The notes beneath the pieces are model-generated. The model had not been told where the DNA came from. It ran no database searches and saw only the letters and a list, made by a program, of their open reading frames with translations. Source: Phosphitispora fastidiosa (GTDB lineage: Bacteria > Bacillota > Thermincolia > Thermincolales > UBA2595). Taken from it: a DNA stretch of 64,000 nt. Of the stretch, positions 9,648 through 19,392 are shown piece after piece. Location: assembly GCF_019008365.1 (NCBI RefSeq), contig NZ_JAHHUL010000003.1, positions 124,001 through 188,000 of the forward strand, written 5' to 3'. Numbering within the stretch: position 1 is the first letter of the stretch; every line of letters begins with the position of its first letter. The position numbers and the translations under genes are program-made.

Positions 9648-12353
9648 ATGTGCAAAAAAACCTTAACATGGTTTTTGACAGTCACCATGATATTGACCAT
9701 GTTTGCCGCAGCGCCGCTGCCGGCATCTGCAGGAGTGGACGGCGACTGGCTCTACTCGCTGTATGATGATGGCACGACGGCAGCAATTACCGGTTATATT
9801 GGTACAGATACGGAGCTTACCATACCTTCTGAATTAGCCGGGAAACCTGTCATCAGAATAGCCAGCAATGCTTTTATTGATAATGTCAGTATTACTTCTG
9901 TTACTATTCCGGACAGTGTTTTACGGATAGAATCAGGCGCCTTCCAAAACAGCGCTCTGGCTGAGGTTGATCTGGGTCAGGGGGTCACTTACATTGGACA
10001 GCACGCTTTTTATGGCACTAATCTGACAATCCTGTCTGTCCCCAACAGCGTGGAGACAATTGATTTTGCCGCCTTTGCCGACTGTAGTGCCCTGGCCGAT
10101 ATTACTATCGTTGGCAATAATCTGGATACTCTTGGCCAGGGGGCTTTTTCCGGTACGGCAATCACAGAAATAAGTATCCCGACGTCCCTGTCCATCATCG
10201 ATGATATAACCTTCCAATACTGCACCGCTCTGACAAGTGTAACTATTCCTGCCAATATCATGAATATTGGCTACAGCGCCTTTAATGGCTGTACCGCTTT
10301 AACTTCTGCTGTTTTTGAGGGTGACGCCCCCGTGATGGAAAATTTCGTGTTTTCCAGTGTTCATGAAGACTTCACGGTATATTTTTATACCGGAGCTGCC
10401 GGGTTTACTACTCCTATATGGTCTATCGGTCTAATGGACTATCCTTGTGTGGAGGCAGGTGCATCGGATACCACTGCTCCCGTCCTGACTGCAGGTGAAG
10501 CTAACCGTATATCTGACACGGAAGCTATTGTAGATTTTACGTCAAATGAGCCTGGATATTACTACTACTCAGTAGTGGAAGACGGCGCCGGAGAACCAAT
10601 TATGGATACCGGTACGGTGGGGACCGATTGTGATACCACTGAACAGACAATCATGCTGAATACGCTCACTGCCGGAGCCAAAGATATCTATATCGTTGCC
10701 AAGGATGCCGCCGGAAATGTCAGTGAAAAGCTGAAGATGGATATTGAGGTCTATCAGGACCCGAGCCCACCTTCTTCCGGAAGCACCGGGACTGAAACTG
10801 ATGCCACACTCACGGGACTCTCGGTTTCAGGTATCACCCTGACTCCGGAGTTCGACAGTAACACAACAAATTATTCGGCAGGTGTCGGCAACAGTACGGC
10901 CACCACAACCATAACCGCTGAAATCACCGATCCTCTGGCAGTTGTATTGATAAATGATACAGAAAGAACCAGCAAAGAAGTTACCCTGGCAGTTGGAGAG
11001 AACACAGTTACAATAGTAGTAACCGCCGCAGACGGAATAACAACGCAAACATATACAATTGTTATCAACAGGGCTGCCAGCTCCTCAACATCCAGCAGCC
11101 CGTCAGGAGGCAGCACCTACGCTCCACCTGCCATTATTGTGGCAGCAGAAGAGGCAGACAGTTTGACTATTGTTAAAACAGCAGTTTCTGCACAAAATTT
11201 ATCAGGAACAGCTTCAGTCAACATTTCCTCTGCAATCATTGATGCCCTGCTGGACAAGGCAGCCGCCGAGGCAGGGACATCAAAAGGAGATATCATCGAG
11301 GTTGCTGTTAATACTCAGGGTGATATTGAAAAGCTCGAAGTAAGTGTTCCTCAAAGCGGTCTGTTGAGAATTGCGAATGAAACTGATGCTGGTTTTGTCA
11401 TTTCTTCCCCATTTGTTTCTATCAGCCTTGACAACAGAGTCATTGATGCAATATCTGCCGTTGCAGGCGGGGACGATATAATTATCTCTGCCAGCATTAT
11501 CGATAAAAATACTCTTTCTGAAGCAGACAACGTAAAAGTAGATGGAAGACCGGTCTATGACTTTACCATAATTAATGAAGATACCCTGGTTTCGGATTTT
11601 AGCAGCGGCTATGCATCTGTCACCATACCTTATACACTTCAAATAGGAGAAAATCCAAACTCCGTTGTAGTTTATTTTCTGTCTGATGATGGCAGCCTTC
11701 AAAGCGTAAGAGGTTATTTCGACAGTACGAAGGAAGCTGTTATATTTAAAACTAATCACTTTTCAAGATTTGCGATTGGATATAATGCGGTTTCCTTCAG
11801 TGATGTTCCCGCCGGTGTCTGGTACAAAGAAGCGGTGGAATTTATTGCTGCCCGCGGGATTACTTCAGGCACCGGAGATGGCAGCTACAGTCCGGATATG
11901 CGTCTTACCAGAGGCCAGTTTATTGTGCTTCTGATGAATGCGTATCAGATTGCCCCTGCGAACGGTGCAGATGACAACACCGGCAACACCAGCAGCTTTG
12001 CTGATGCAGGCAATACCTACTATACCAGCTATCTGGCTGCAGCCAAAAGCCTAGGTATCGCTAAAGGTGTAGGTAATAATATGTTTGCCCCTGACAAAGA
12101 AATCACCAGACAGGAAATGTTCGTCTTACTGTATAATGCGCTGCAGTTAATTGATGAACTCCCGGCAGCCGCAGTTGACAAAGAAATCGGTACCTTCGAT
12201 GATGCTGGCCTGGTGGCTCCGTGGGCCAATGAAGCTATGTCTGCCCTGGTACAGAGCGACATAGTCAGCGGCAGTGACAACATGCTCAGCCCGGCAGAAA
12301 CCACTACCCGGGCCCAAATGGCCCAGGTGCTGTATAACCTGCTGGCGATATAA
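9648..12353 (+). CDS. SLH surface protein with BspA-like leucine-rich repeats
   Basis: Start is ATG 9648 with GAGGGG upstream; the GTG at 9633 lies before it. The protein has 901 residues with a signal peptide ending near residue 28 (PLPASA). BspA-type leucine-rich repeats of about 23 residues (SITSVTIPDSVLRIESGAF style) fill about 38-265. A module starting APVLTAGEANR (276-372) is shared with the first SLH protein of the window. A cadherin-like domain (384-476), a conserved region and three SLH repeats (712-901) are shared with the protein at 3813-7598. BspA-like repeats often mediate adhesion; that role is inference here. The gene follows the NarL-type regulator by 23 bp. Confidence 0.92.
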   Translation: MCKKTLTWFLTVTMILTMFAAAPLPASAGVDGDWLYSLYDDGTTAAITGYIGTDTELTIPSELAGKPVIRIASNAFIDNVSITSVTIPDSVLRIESGAFQNSALAEVDLGQGVTYIGQHAFYGTNLTILSVPNSVETIDFAAFADCSALADITIVGNNLDTLGQGAFSGTAITEISIPTSLSIIDDITFQYCTALTSVTIPANIMNIGYSAFNGCTALTSAVFEGDAPVMENFVFSSVHEDFTVYFYTGAAGFTTPIWSIGLMDYPCVEAGASDTTAPVLTAGEANRISDTEAIVDFTSNEPGYYYYSVVEDGAGEPIMDTGTVGTDCDTTEQTIMLNTLTAGAKDIYIVAKDAAGNVSEKLKMDIEVYQDPSPPSSGSTGTETDATLTGLSVSGITLTPEFDSNTTNYSAGVGNSTATTTITAEITDPLAVVLINDTERTSKEVTLAVGENTVTIVVTAADGITTQTYTIVINRAASSSTSSSPSGGSTYAPPAIIVAAEEADSLTIVKTAVSAQNLSGTASVNISSAIIDALLDKAAAEAGTSKGDIIEVAVNTQGDIEKLEVSVPQSGLLRIANETDAGFVISSPFVSISLDNRVIDAISAVAGGDDIIISASIIDKNTLSEADNVKVDGRPVYDFTIINEDTLVSDFSSGYASVTIPYTLQIGENPNSVVVYFLSDDGSLQSVRGYFDSTKEAVIFKTNHFSRFAIGYNAVSFSDVPAGVWYKEAVEFIAARGITSGTGDGSYSPDMRLTRGQFIVLLMNAYQIAPANGADDNTGNTSSFADAGNTYYTSYLAAAKSLGIAKGVGNNMFAPDKEITRQEMFVLLYNALQLIDELPAAAVDKEIGTFDDAGLVAPWANEAMSALVQSDIVSGSDNMLSPAETTTRAQMAQVLYNLLAI

Positions 12354-12375
12354 ATAAACAGTTTCCGAAATATGG

Positions 12376-12405
12376 TTGACAACCATCTGTTTGTGATAAT
12401 ATACT
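12376..12405 (+). promoter_or_regulatory. sigma-70-type promoter for the riboswitch/AICAR transformylase transcript
   Basis: TTGACA (12376-12381) and TATACT (12400-12405) are separated by 18 bp and sit about 30 nt before the riboswitch aptamer. Confidence 0.65.
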
Positions 12406-12429
12406 TGTCTTAAAAATAGTATTAAACAA

Positions 12430-12507
12430 GCAGATCACGTAACTGGCGGATAGTGGGGGCACCCACAGGGAGCGTGATTGGAGAAAGATTATCGACCGCC
12501 TGGGTAG
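12430..12507 (+). promoter_or_regulatory. ZTP (pfl) riboswitch
   Basis: The helix ATCACG/CGTGAT (12434-12439 with 12473-12478) encloses the family signatures ACTGGCGGA, GTGGG and CACAGGGAGC. A linker then leads to the second conserved element ACCGCCTGGGTA (12495-12506). ZTP riboswitches sense ZMP/ZTP, the AICAR nucleotide that builds up when 10-formyl-THF runs short, and switch on folate and purine genes. The gene downstream encodes AICAR transformylase, the enzyme that consumes ZMP, which strongly supports the call. Confidence 0.9.
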
Positions 12508-12530
12508 ACTAGAGCCCAGGCGGTATTTTA
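12496..12530 (+). terminator. riboswitch expression platform terminator
   Basis: CCGCCTGGG and CCCAGGCGG form a 9-bp stem with a 10-nt loop, followed by TATTTTATT. The left arm is the conserved 3' element of the ZTP aptamer, so ligand binding should prevent the stem and allow transcription to continue. Confidence 0.88.
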
Positions 12531-12640
12531 TTCGGACCGTTGAAAAGCGTCGTCTAACTGCGTCAGAAATCGTCGTCCACAGGCGAGCCATGCGCATGAA
12601 TTTAAAGTTGGTCAAAACGTAAGAGGAGGGGTTTGTTTTA

Positions 12641-13810
12641 ATGAAGTCAATTGAACTTAAGTATGGAGTCAACCCAAATCAGAAGCCGGCCCAGATCCGT
12701 TCTGCCGGAGATGAGCTTCCCATTAAGGTGCTTAACGGTAATCCCGGGTATATCAATTTCATGGATGCCCTGAACTCCTGGCAGCTGGTAAAGGAACTGC
12801 GGACTGCCCTCAACATGCCTGCAGCCGCTTCCTTTAAGCATGTCAGCCCTGCCGGGGCCGCTCTGGGAGTGCCAATGTCTGATGAACAAAAAAAGGCCTG
12901 CCATGTCAGTGAAATTGATTTGTCACCTCTTGCGGCAGCATATGCCCGTGCCAGAGGAGCTGACAGGCTGTCTTCCTTTGGCGACTGGGCAGCGCTCAGT
13001 GATATTTGTGACAAGGCAACGGCGGAAATTCTCAGGAATGAGGTATCTGACGGTGTCATTGCCCCCGGATACACCCCTGAGGCCCTTGAACTGCTCAAGC
13101 AGAAGAGGGGCGGGAAATATAATGTTATCGAAGTTGACCCATCTTATGAACCCCCGGAAATCGAAACAAGGTTCATCTATGGTATTGAATTTCTCCAGAA
13201 GAGAAACAGCGTAATTCCGAGTTTTGCTGATCTTGACAATATTGTCACTGACAATAAAGAACTGCCTGAGACGGCAAAAAGGGATATGATCCTGGCCATG
13301 CTGACACTCAAGTATACCCAGTCCAATTCCGTGTGCTATGTGTATGATGGCCAGGTTATCGGATGCGGTGCGGGCCAGCAGTCAAGGATACACTGTACCC
13401 GGCTGGCAGGGGATAAGGCCGATATCTGGTATCTGAAGCAGCATCCCAAAGTACAGGGTTTTAAATTCAAATCAGGAGTGGGGATTGCCGATCAGGATAA
13501 TGCCATGGACCTTTTTGTCAGAAATGATGTCACCGAATATGAATTTAGTATGTTAAAGGATATCCTGGAAACAGTTCCGGAGAGGTTTACTGATGAAGAA
13601 AGACGGGAATGGCTTAAAGGACTGAAGAATGTGACCCTGGGCTCTGATGCCTTCTTCCCCTTCAGGGATAATATTGACCGCGCTGCCCAGAGCGGGGTTA
13701 AATATATCGTTCAGGCAGGCGGTTCATTAAGGGATGATATAGTAATAAATGCCTGCAATGAATACGGTATGGTCATGGCTGCAACGGGCCTCAGGCTGTT
13801 CCATCACTGA
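12641..13810 (+). CDS. stand-alone AICAR transformylase (PurH C-terminal domain type)
   Basis: It transfers a formyl group from 10-formyl-THF to AICAR (ZMP), giving FAICAR in purine synthesis. The 389 residues correspond to the transformylase part of PurH alone; the N-terminal IMP cyclohydrolase (MGS-like) domain is absent. The KH motif is in SFKHVSPAGAALG (about 66-78). Other typical segments are SNSVCYVYDGQVIGCGAGQQSR and ALSDAFFPF-like GSDAFFPFRDN. A GAGGAGGGG ribosome site precedes ATG 12641. A ZTP riboswitch lies upstream. A separate IMP cyclohydrolase should exist elsewhere in the genome. Confidence 0.92.
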   Translation: MKSIELKYGVNPNQKPAQIRSAGDELPIKVLNGNPGYINFMDALNSWQLVKELRTALNMPAAASFKHVSPAGAALGVPMSDEQKKACHVSEIDLSPLAAAYARARGADRLSSFGDWAALSDICDKATAEILRNEVSDGVIAPGYTPEALELLKQKRGGKYNVIEVDPSYEPPEIETRFIYGIEFLQKRNSVIPSFADLDNIVTDNKELPETAKRDMILAMLTLKYTQSNSVCYVYDGQVIGCGAGQQSRIHCTRLAGDKADIWYLKQHPKVQGFKFKSGVGIADQDNAMDLFVRNDVTEYEFSMLKDILETVPERFTDEERREWLKGLKNVTLGSDAFFPFRDNIDRAAQSGVKYIVQAGGSLRDDIVINACNEYGMVMAATGLRLFHH

Positions 13811-13843
13811 TATGTTCCGCCACTGACATTTGAAAATATTAAT

Positions 13844-13887
13844 GAAGCCATTGCGCAGGTAATACCGGTGCAATGGCTTCTGTTTTT
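13844..13887 (+). terminator. rho-independent terminator
   Basis: GAAGCCATTGC and GCAATGGCTTC form an 11-bp stem, followed by TGTTTTT. It closes the AICAR transformylase transcript. Confidence 0.85.
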
Positions 13888-13973
13888 GCGCTGATGACAA
13901 GGAAAATGTGAATACAGCAGCGAAATCTTCATAAGGATTTTTCTCAGTTTTACAGAGGTAAATGGAGGCACAA

Positions 13974-14657
13974 ATGAAAAAAATACTGTTGGTTGAAGAT
14001 GATTTAAGCCTGATTGAAGGATTGGAATTTTCCCTGTCCAAGCATAACTTTGAGGTAACTGTGGCCAGAACGGTACAGGAGGCAAGAGGGCGTTTCCATG
14101 ACGGTATCTATGACCTGGTTATCCTGGACCTGATGCTTCCTGATGGCAGCGGGTTTGACATCTGCAAAATGATTAGGCAAACTTCCGATATTCCGGTAAT
14201 CTTCCTGACCGCCGCCGATGAAGAAGTAAACATTGTCATGGGCCTTGACATTGGCGGGGATGATTATATCACCAAGCCCTTCAAAATAAATGAACTGGTA
14301 TCCAGAATCAATGCTGCCCTAAGGCGTTCCGCTGCCATAAAGGAACAGATCACCGAACTGAGCTCAAATGGGATTACAGTCAAACTCCTGGAAGGCAGGG
14401 TAATAAAAAACGGAACAGATATAGACCTTACTTCTGCTGAGTATCGATTGCTGTGCCTGTTTATGCAGAACCCGAGAATTATTCTGTCCAGGGAACAGAT
14501 CATGCAAAAATTGTGGGATTCCCGGGAAAGCTTCATTGATGATAATACTCTCGCTGTTTACATCAGCAGGCTGCGCGACAAAATTGAAGATGACCCCAGA
14601 CATCCATCCTTTCTGACCACAATCAGGGGCATGGGGTACAAATGGCATGTTATGTGA
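13974..14657 (+). CDS. OmpR/PhoB-family response regulator
   Basis: Start is ATG 13974 with GGAGG upstream; the ATG at 13962 lies before the ribosome site. The 227 residues hold a receiver domain with D9-D10, phospho-acceptor D52 (LVILDLMLP) and the conserved Lys in DDYITKPF, then a winged-helix DNA-binding domain ending in TTIRGMGYKW. It forms one unit with the kinase and the ABC transporter that follow, so the transporter genes are its likely targets. Confidence 0.93.
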   Translation: MKKILLVEDDLSLIEGLEFSLSKHNFEVTVARTVQEARGRFHDGIYDLVILDLMLPDGSGFDICKMIRQTSDIPVIFLTAADEEVNIVMGLDIGGDDYITKPFKINELVSRINAALRRSAAIKEQITELSSNGITVKLLEGRVIKNGTDIDLTSAEYRLLCLFMQNPRIILSREQIMQKLWDSRESFIDDNTLAVYISRLRDKIEDDPRHPSFLTTIRGMGYKWHVM

Positions 14658-14667
14658 GGAGTTTGCT

Positions 14668-15915
14668 ATGAATTTATTGGTAAATCGCAGTGCCAAAAGG
14701 CTTTTAATCCTGTTAGTGTCGGTTCTGTTTGCAGGGGCTGTTTTTACACAGATTACTGCATACAACAATGCCGGCCGCTTTAAAAATGAAATGATCACAC
14801 ATGACTATGCTCTGGCCGGATACCTGAGCGCCAAGCATCCGGAGCTGGCTTCCGATATCCGGGCTGCTTTCACGGCAGATAAAACAGAGAGCGGGATTGA
14901 AGCGGGCAAAGCCCTGCTGGAACAGGCAGGATATATAAAAAGCATCAATTCAAACCTGCTCCCCGGGGTGAAGGAATTTTACAGGTCCAATGTGACTATC
15001 AATCTGATATATTCCCTTGTCATGGGTGCTGCAGTCTTCTTAACAGTCTGGTTGTTTCTGAGAGCCCTCTACAATAAATTAGATGAGTACAATCATAATG
15101 TCATCAAAATTATCGAAGGAGAAATTTCAACCAGGCTTGATGACAGTGAAGAGGGAACCCTGGCGAAACTGGCAGCATCTGTAAATACATTGACTGCTTC
15201 ACTGAATACCCATATTGAACGGGAAAAGCACAGCAGGATTTTCCTGAAGGATGTTTTGACAAATGTATCCCACCAGTTGAAGACACCCTTATCGGCCCTT
15301 ACCATGTATACCGAGATTATGAGGAATGAAAATCCTGATAATGAAGTAATCGCAGATTTTCTGGATAAGAGTGAAAACGAGCTTGACCGCATGCAGGCAT
15401 TGATTGCCAATCTCCTGAAGCTGGCCAGACTTGATGCCGGAATTATTGAGCTCAGTTTAAAGGATTATGTTCTCAATGACATCATCAGACAGGCGGCGGC
15501 AAGCTTTGAAACCAGGCTGCTGCAAGAGGAAAAGACCCTGGCAGTAAAAGCTGACAGTGAGGTTCACTATGCCTGTGACAGGGAATGGCTGCTGGAGGCC
15601 TTGAGTAACCTGATAAAAAATGCTGCGGAACACACTACCCGGGGAAACCGCATCGGGGTTTCGCTTGAAGAAACACCGGTGCTGGTGAAAATTACTGTCC
15701 GGGACAATGGAGAGGGTATTCACCCTGACGATATCAACCATATTTTTAAACGGTTTTACCGCAGCAGGTTTTCTCAAAACAAGCAGGGGACAGGCATCGG
15801 GCTGACCCTGGCAGAATCAGTAATTGAAATGCATGGCGGGTTTATTTCTGTTGAAAGTTCGGGTAAAACAGGTACGGAGTTTACCGTCCATCTGCCCAGG
15901 CTTACAAAATTGTAA
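14668..15915 (+). CDS. HisKA-type sensor histidine kinase
   Basis: Start is ATG 14668 with GAGGAG upstream. In the 415 residues, one N-terminal membrane helix (about 10-30) and one near 115-140 flank an extracytoplasmic segment of about 85 residues. A HAMP-like linker, a HisKA motif (NVSHQLKTPLSALTMYTEI, about 200-218) and an HATPase domain (NLIKNAAEH, DNGEGI, GTGIGL) follow. The size and the neighbouring MacB-like ABC transporter recall systems that sense envelope-active compounds; the ligand is not shown by the sequence. Confidence 0.92.
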   Translation: MNLLVNRSAKRLLILLVSVLFAGAVFTQITAYNNAGRFKNEMITHDYALAGYLSAKHPELASDIRAAFTADKTESGIEAGKALLEQAGYIKSINSNLLPGVKEFYRSNVTINLIYSLVMGAAVFLTVWLFLRALYNKLDEYNHNVIKIIEGEISTRLDDSEEGTLAKLAASVNTLTASLNTHIEREKHSRIFLKDVLTNVSHQLKTPLSALTMYTEIMRNENPDNEVIADFLDKSENELDRMQALIANLLKLARLDAGIIELSLKDYVLNDIIRQAAASFETRLLQEEKTLAVKADSEVHYACDREWLLEALSNLIKNAAEHTTRGNRIGVSLEETPVLVKITVRDNGEGIHPDDINHIFKRFYRSRFSQNKQGTGIGLTLAESVIEMHGGFISVESSGKTGTEFTVHLPRLTKL

Positions 15916-16000
15916 GCCTGAATTCATTTTAGAGTAAGGTTGGAGTGTTATTCTATGGTTGTTCTAAATGAACCATAGACTTAGTCACAGAGGTGAGGAA

Positions 16001-16684
16001 ATGGAAATACTGAAGACAGAAAACCTGTCAAAAATATACGGAGCAGGCGAAACAAAGGTGGAAGCCCTGAAAGGTGTATCCTTCTCGGTTGACAAGGGGG
16101 AATTTGTTTCCATTGTCGGGCCTTCGGGTTCGGGGAAGAGCACCCTGCTTAACCTGCTGGGGGCATTGGACCTCCCGACATCAGGGAAGGTGTATTTGGA
16201 CGGCAGGGATATATTTTTGATGAAGGAAACGGAGCTGGCGGTTTTCCGCAGGCGCAGCATAGGATTTATATTTCAGGCCTATAACCTGGTCCCCGAATTG
16301 AATGTTGAAGAAAACATCACTCTGCCGCTGCTGCTCGATTATAAAAGGCCTGATGAACAATACATTGATGAGCTTCTTCATATACTTGGCCTGACAGAGA
16401 GAAGGCATCACCTGCCCAATCAGCTGTCAGGAGGCCAGCAGCAGCGTGTTGCCATCGGGCGGGCCCTTGCTGCCAGACCGGCCATCATCCTGGCAGATGA
16501 GCCCACCGGGAACCTGGACACCAAAAACAGCAGAGATGTGATCAACCTGATGAAGCTGTCGGTGGAAAGGTATAACCAGACACTGGTAATGATTACTCAC
16601 AACCAGAACTATGCGTCATATGCGGACAGGGTGTTTAATGTTGAGGACGGGGTTTTGGCCGAGCTTGGAGGTGCCGGGCAATGA
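16001..16684 (+). CDS. LolD/MacB-type ABC transporter ATPase
   Basis: Start is ATG 16001, preceded by GAGGTGAGG; the upstream in-frame ATG at 15968 has no such site. The 227 residues hold Walker A (GPSGSGKST), the signature (LSGGQQQR), Walker B (AIILADEP) and the switch His (MITHNQ). It powers the FtsX-like permease that follows, with which it overlaps by 4 bp (ATGA). The family drives mechanotransmission-type export, or removal of peptides and antibiotics from the membrane. Confidence 0.93.
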   Translation: MEILKTENLSKIYGAGETKVEALKGVSFSVDKGEFVSIVGPSGSGKSTLLNLLGALDLPTSGKVYLDGRDIFLMKETELAVFRRRSIGFIFQAYNLVPELNVEENITLPLLLDYKRPDEQYIDELLHILGLTERRHHLPNQLSGGQQQRVAIGRALAARPAIILADEPTGNLDTKNSRDVINLMKLSVERYNQTLVMITHNQNYASYADRVFNVEDGVLAELGGAGQ

Positions 16685-19095
16685 AAAGCTATCTGTCCAT
16701 TGTCCCCCGGTATTTATCGGCTCACAAGAAGAGAACCAGGCTGACCATGATCAGTGTGGCCGTTTCCGTGGCTCTGATCACCGGGGTTTTCTCCATGCTG
16801 GATGTCTTTATGCGGTTTGAAAAAATACAGGTAATCCATGATTTCGGCAATTACCATCTCCTTGTTAAAGATGCAGATAATGAGGAGGCAGCTGCAATCC
16901 GCAGCCGCATTGATGTGGAGAATGCCGGAAATTGGGCGGCTCTGGGAAAAGGCAGCATAGATGATGTTACCTGCAGCCTTGGGGCATTGGATAAAAACTT
17001 CGCGGAAAACATGAATATAAGGGTTGTTGAGGGTGATTTTCCGACGGGGCCGAATGAGATTATGCTGGAACAGTGGGCCATGGAAGGCCTCAACCGGGAC
17101 CTGAAGATTAATGGTACTGTAGAAATATCTTTGGCGGACAATGTTAAAAGAGAGTTTATCATAAGTGGAATTTATCAGGACCTGGGCAGCACCAAGGCAA
17201 GGGGGGTGCCGGGTATTTTCCTGTCAGTAGCTGCTGCTGGTGAGATGTTCCCTGAAGTACAGAGATTTTTTCTGATTCAGTTTAAGGATGGAGTAAATAT
17301 AATTGAAGCTGAAAAGGAAATAAAAGAAACCCTGAACATCGCTGAAGGAAGAATTGACCGCAATGACCGGCTGCTGGCAGTGATCGGACAGAGCAAACAC
17401 AAGGCTGCCATAGGGTTATATACAATAGGGGCCATCCTGTTCGGAATTGTCCTGGCTGCAGGTGTTGTGATGATGTACAATACCTTTAACATTTCTGTGA
17501 TGGAGCGGGTCCGGCAGTTCGGGCTTTTAAGGTGTATCGGGGCATCACAGGCACAGATAAAAAGGCTGGTCAGGAGAGAGAGCCTTTATATTACCCTGAA
17601 GGCAGTCCCAATTGGGGTATTGGGCGGTATGCTGATTACCTTTGTTTGTTCCGCCATATTAAAATTCTACAACAGCAGTCTTTTTGGGGAAATGCCGCTT
17701 TTTAGTGTCAGTATAACCGGCATAAGTGCCGGAATCGTAATCGGGTTTCTTACGGTTTTTATCGCATCCCTGCTGCCTGCCCGAAAAGCGGCCAGGGTTT
17801 CTCCTATCAATGCAGTAACCGGAAGCAATGACATGAAAATTTCCAAAAGCAGAAAAAGGGGCCTGCTAACCAGGTGGTTTCGCGCTGAAATTGGAATAGG
17901 TATAAACAATGCCATCATTAAAAAGAAAACCCTTTTCCTGATGTCATGTTCAATAGCCATAAGTATTGTCATGTTTTTGGGCTTCCAGGTCTTTGTTGAT
18001 TTTTTGCACTCGTCCCTTAAGACCACCAAGCCCTACACACCTGATGTTTCTCTGCGGGCAGAACAGGGCATCGGGAGTGATGTGTATGACAGGCTTTCAG
18101 GGCTAGCGGGGATTAAAAAGGTTTATGGGAGAATGTTCGGATATGTTGATGCCACTTTTGATGCCTCCAGGCTTTCTGACACCTATAGGGAAACACTGCC
18201 TAGAGTACAGGTCGCAGATAACGGTTTACTGGAAGCTCCCGAAAAATCCTGGCTCATCTCATATGATAAAAGTCAGCTAAACTGGGCCAAAGAGGATTTG
18301 ATTGCCGGAGAGGTTTCAGAGGATAAAATCAATGCCAAAAACGGCATCATCGCAGTTGCCTTTAACACAAGAAACGGTGTTCAGTCCGGAAGCGTCAATT
18401 TTAAGCCCGGAGACAAGGTTTATATTAAAACTCCTGCCGGCAAGAGAGTATTTATTGTACAGGGGATACTGCGTTCAGTGCCATTCAGTGACGCGGAGCT
18501 CAACCTGGCCACTTTTATTACTACTGAAAAGCTGTTTAAAGAACTAACCGGGGAATCGTCCTATGAGGTAATAGACATTCAGCTGAACGAACGGGGTCAG
18601 GAACAGACTATCAGTGAAATTAAAGGCATAGCCGGCAGCGCCGCTGCTTTTCTGGATGCGCGGCAAAAGAATGCCGAAATGGACCAGACCTTTTTCACCA
18701 TGGCTGTTTTTGTATATGGTTTCGTTGCTGTAATTGGATTTATCAGTGTCCTCAATATCGTCAATACAATGAATACAAGTGTTGCCGCAAAAACCAGGTA
18801 TCTGGGGGTTATGCGGGCAGTGGGCATGTCAGGTGCCCAACTGGACAAAATGGTTCTGACAGAAGCGGTAACCTACAGTCTGACAGGCTGTATTGCCGGA
18901 TGCATCCTGGGAGTCATCCTCCAGAAGGTATTAATCGAAAACTGGCTGACCCGTTTCCAGGTCACCTGGGAATTTCCCCTGGTCCAGATAATCCTGATAC
19001 TTATTATTACCTTTGTAGTGACCGCATTCTCAGTCATCGGCCCATTGAAGCGGATTAAAGCCAGGGGCATAGCAGAGGTAGTTAATTCACTGTAA
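16681..19095 (+). CDS. FtsX-like ABC transporter permease
   Basis: The protein has 804 residues. An N-terminal membrane helix (about 20-42) is followed by a large extracytoplasmic domain and three helices near 245-375. A second half repeats the arrangement, with a helix near 415, an external domain and three helices near 670-795. This is the duplicated FtsX topology used with LolD/MacB-type ATPases. It is coupled to the ATPase by a 4-bp overlap. A decayed copy of its last 56 codons lies at 38216-38389. Confidence 0.92.
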   Translation: MKSYLSIVPRYLSAHKKRTRLTMISVAVSVALITGVFSMLDVFMRFEKIQVIHDFGNYHLLVKDADNEEAAAIRSRIDVENAGNWAALGKGSIDDVTCSLGALDKNFAENMNIRVVEGDFPTGPNEIMLEQWAMEGLNRDLKINGTVEISLADNVKREFIISGIYQDLGSTKARGVPGIFLSVAAAGEMFPEVQRFFLIQFKDGVNIIEAEKEIKETLNIAEGRIDRNDRLLAVIGQSKHKAAIGLYTIGAILFGIVLAAGVVMMYNTFNISVMERVRQFGLLRCIGASQAQIKRLVRRESLYITLKAVPIGVLGGMLITFVCSAILKFYNSSLFGEMPLFSVSITGISAGIVIGFLTVFIASLLPARKAARVSPINAVTGSNDMKISKSRKRGLLTRWFRAEIGIGINNAIIKKKTLFLMSCSIAISIVMFLGFQVFVDFLHSSLKTTKPYTPDVSLRAEQGIGSDVYDRLSGLAGIKKVYGRMFGYVDATFDASRLSDTYRETLPRVQVADNGLLEAPEKSWLISYDKSQLNWAKEDLIAGEVSEDKINAKNGIIAVAFNTRNGVQSGSVNFKPGDKVYIKTPAGKRVFIVQGILRSVPFSDAELNLATFITTEKLFKELTGESSYEVIDIQLNERGQEQTISEIKGIAGSAAAFLDARQKNAEMDQTFFTMAVFVYGFVAVIGFISVLNIVNTMNTSVAAKTRYLGVMRAVGMSGAQLDKMVLTEAVTYSLTGCIAGCILGVILQKVLIENWLTRFQVTWEFPLVQIILILIITFVVTAFSVIGPLKRIKARGIAEVVNSL

Positions 19096-19198
19096 CCGGA
19101 ACTGCAGAGAAAAAGATTATAAAGATAGACAAAGTACTACACATTAACTTATAATATTCTTAGCTGGGAAATTTAAACATTGTATGGGGAATTTGGGG

Positions 19199-19233
19199 GG
19201 GACAACCGCAAACTTTTAAGGTTGCCCTTTTTT
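19199..19233 (+). terminator. probable terminator
   Basis: GGG-A-CAACC pairs with GGTTG-CCC (8 bp with one bulged A) around a 12-nt loop, followed by six Ts. It lies 104 bp after the ABC permease and probably closes that operon. The rest of 19096-19392 shows nothing else clear. Confidence 0.65.
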
Positions 19234-19392
19234 GGTTAAATGTGTGCAGCGATTGTCTATTTGGGGAAGTTGAAATTAAGATATTAGGCTGTATTGACCA
19301 TAATTTATAGATTGTCAGGGGCAACTCCGCTGGGATTTTGCTATACCCAGAACTACCACACTACTAACGTTTATGAAAGGGGCAAGCATTAC

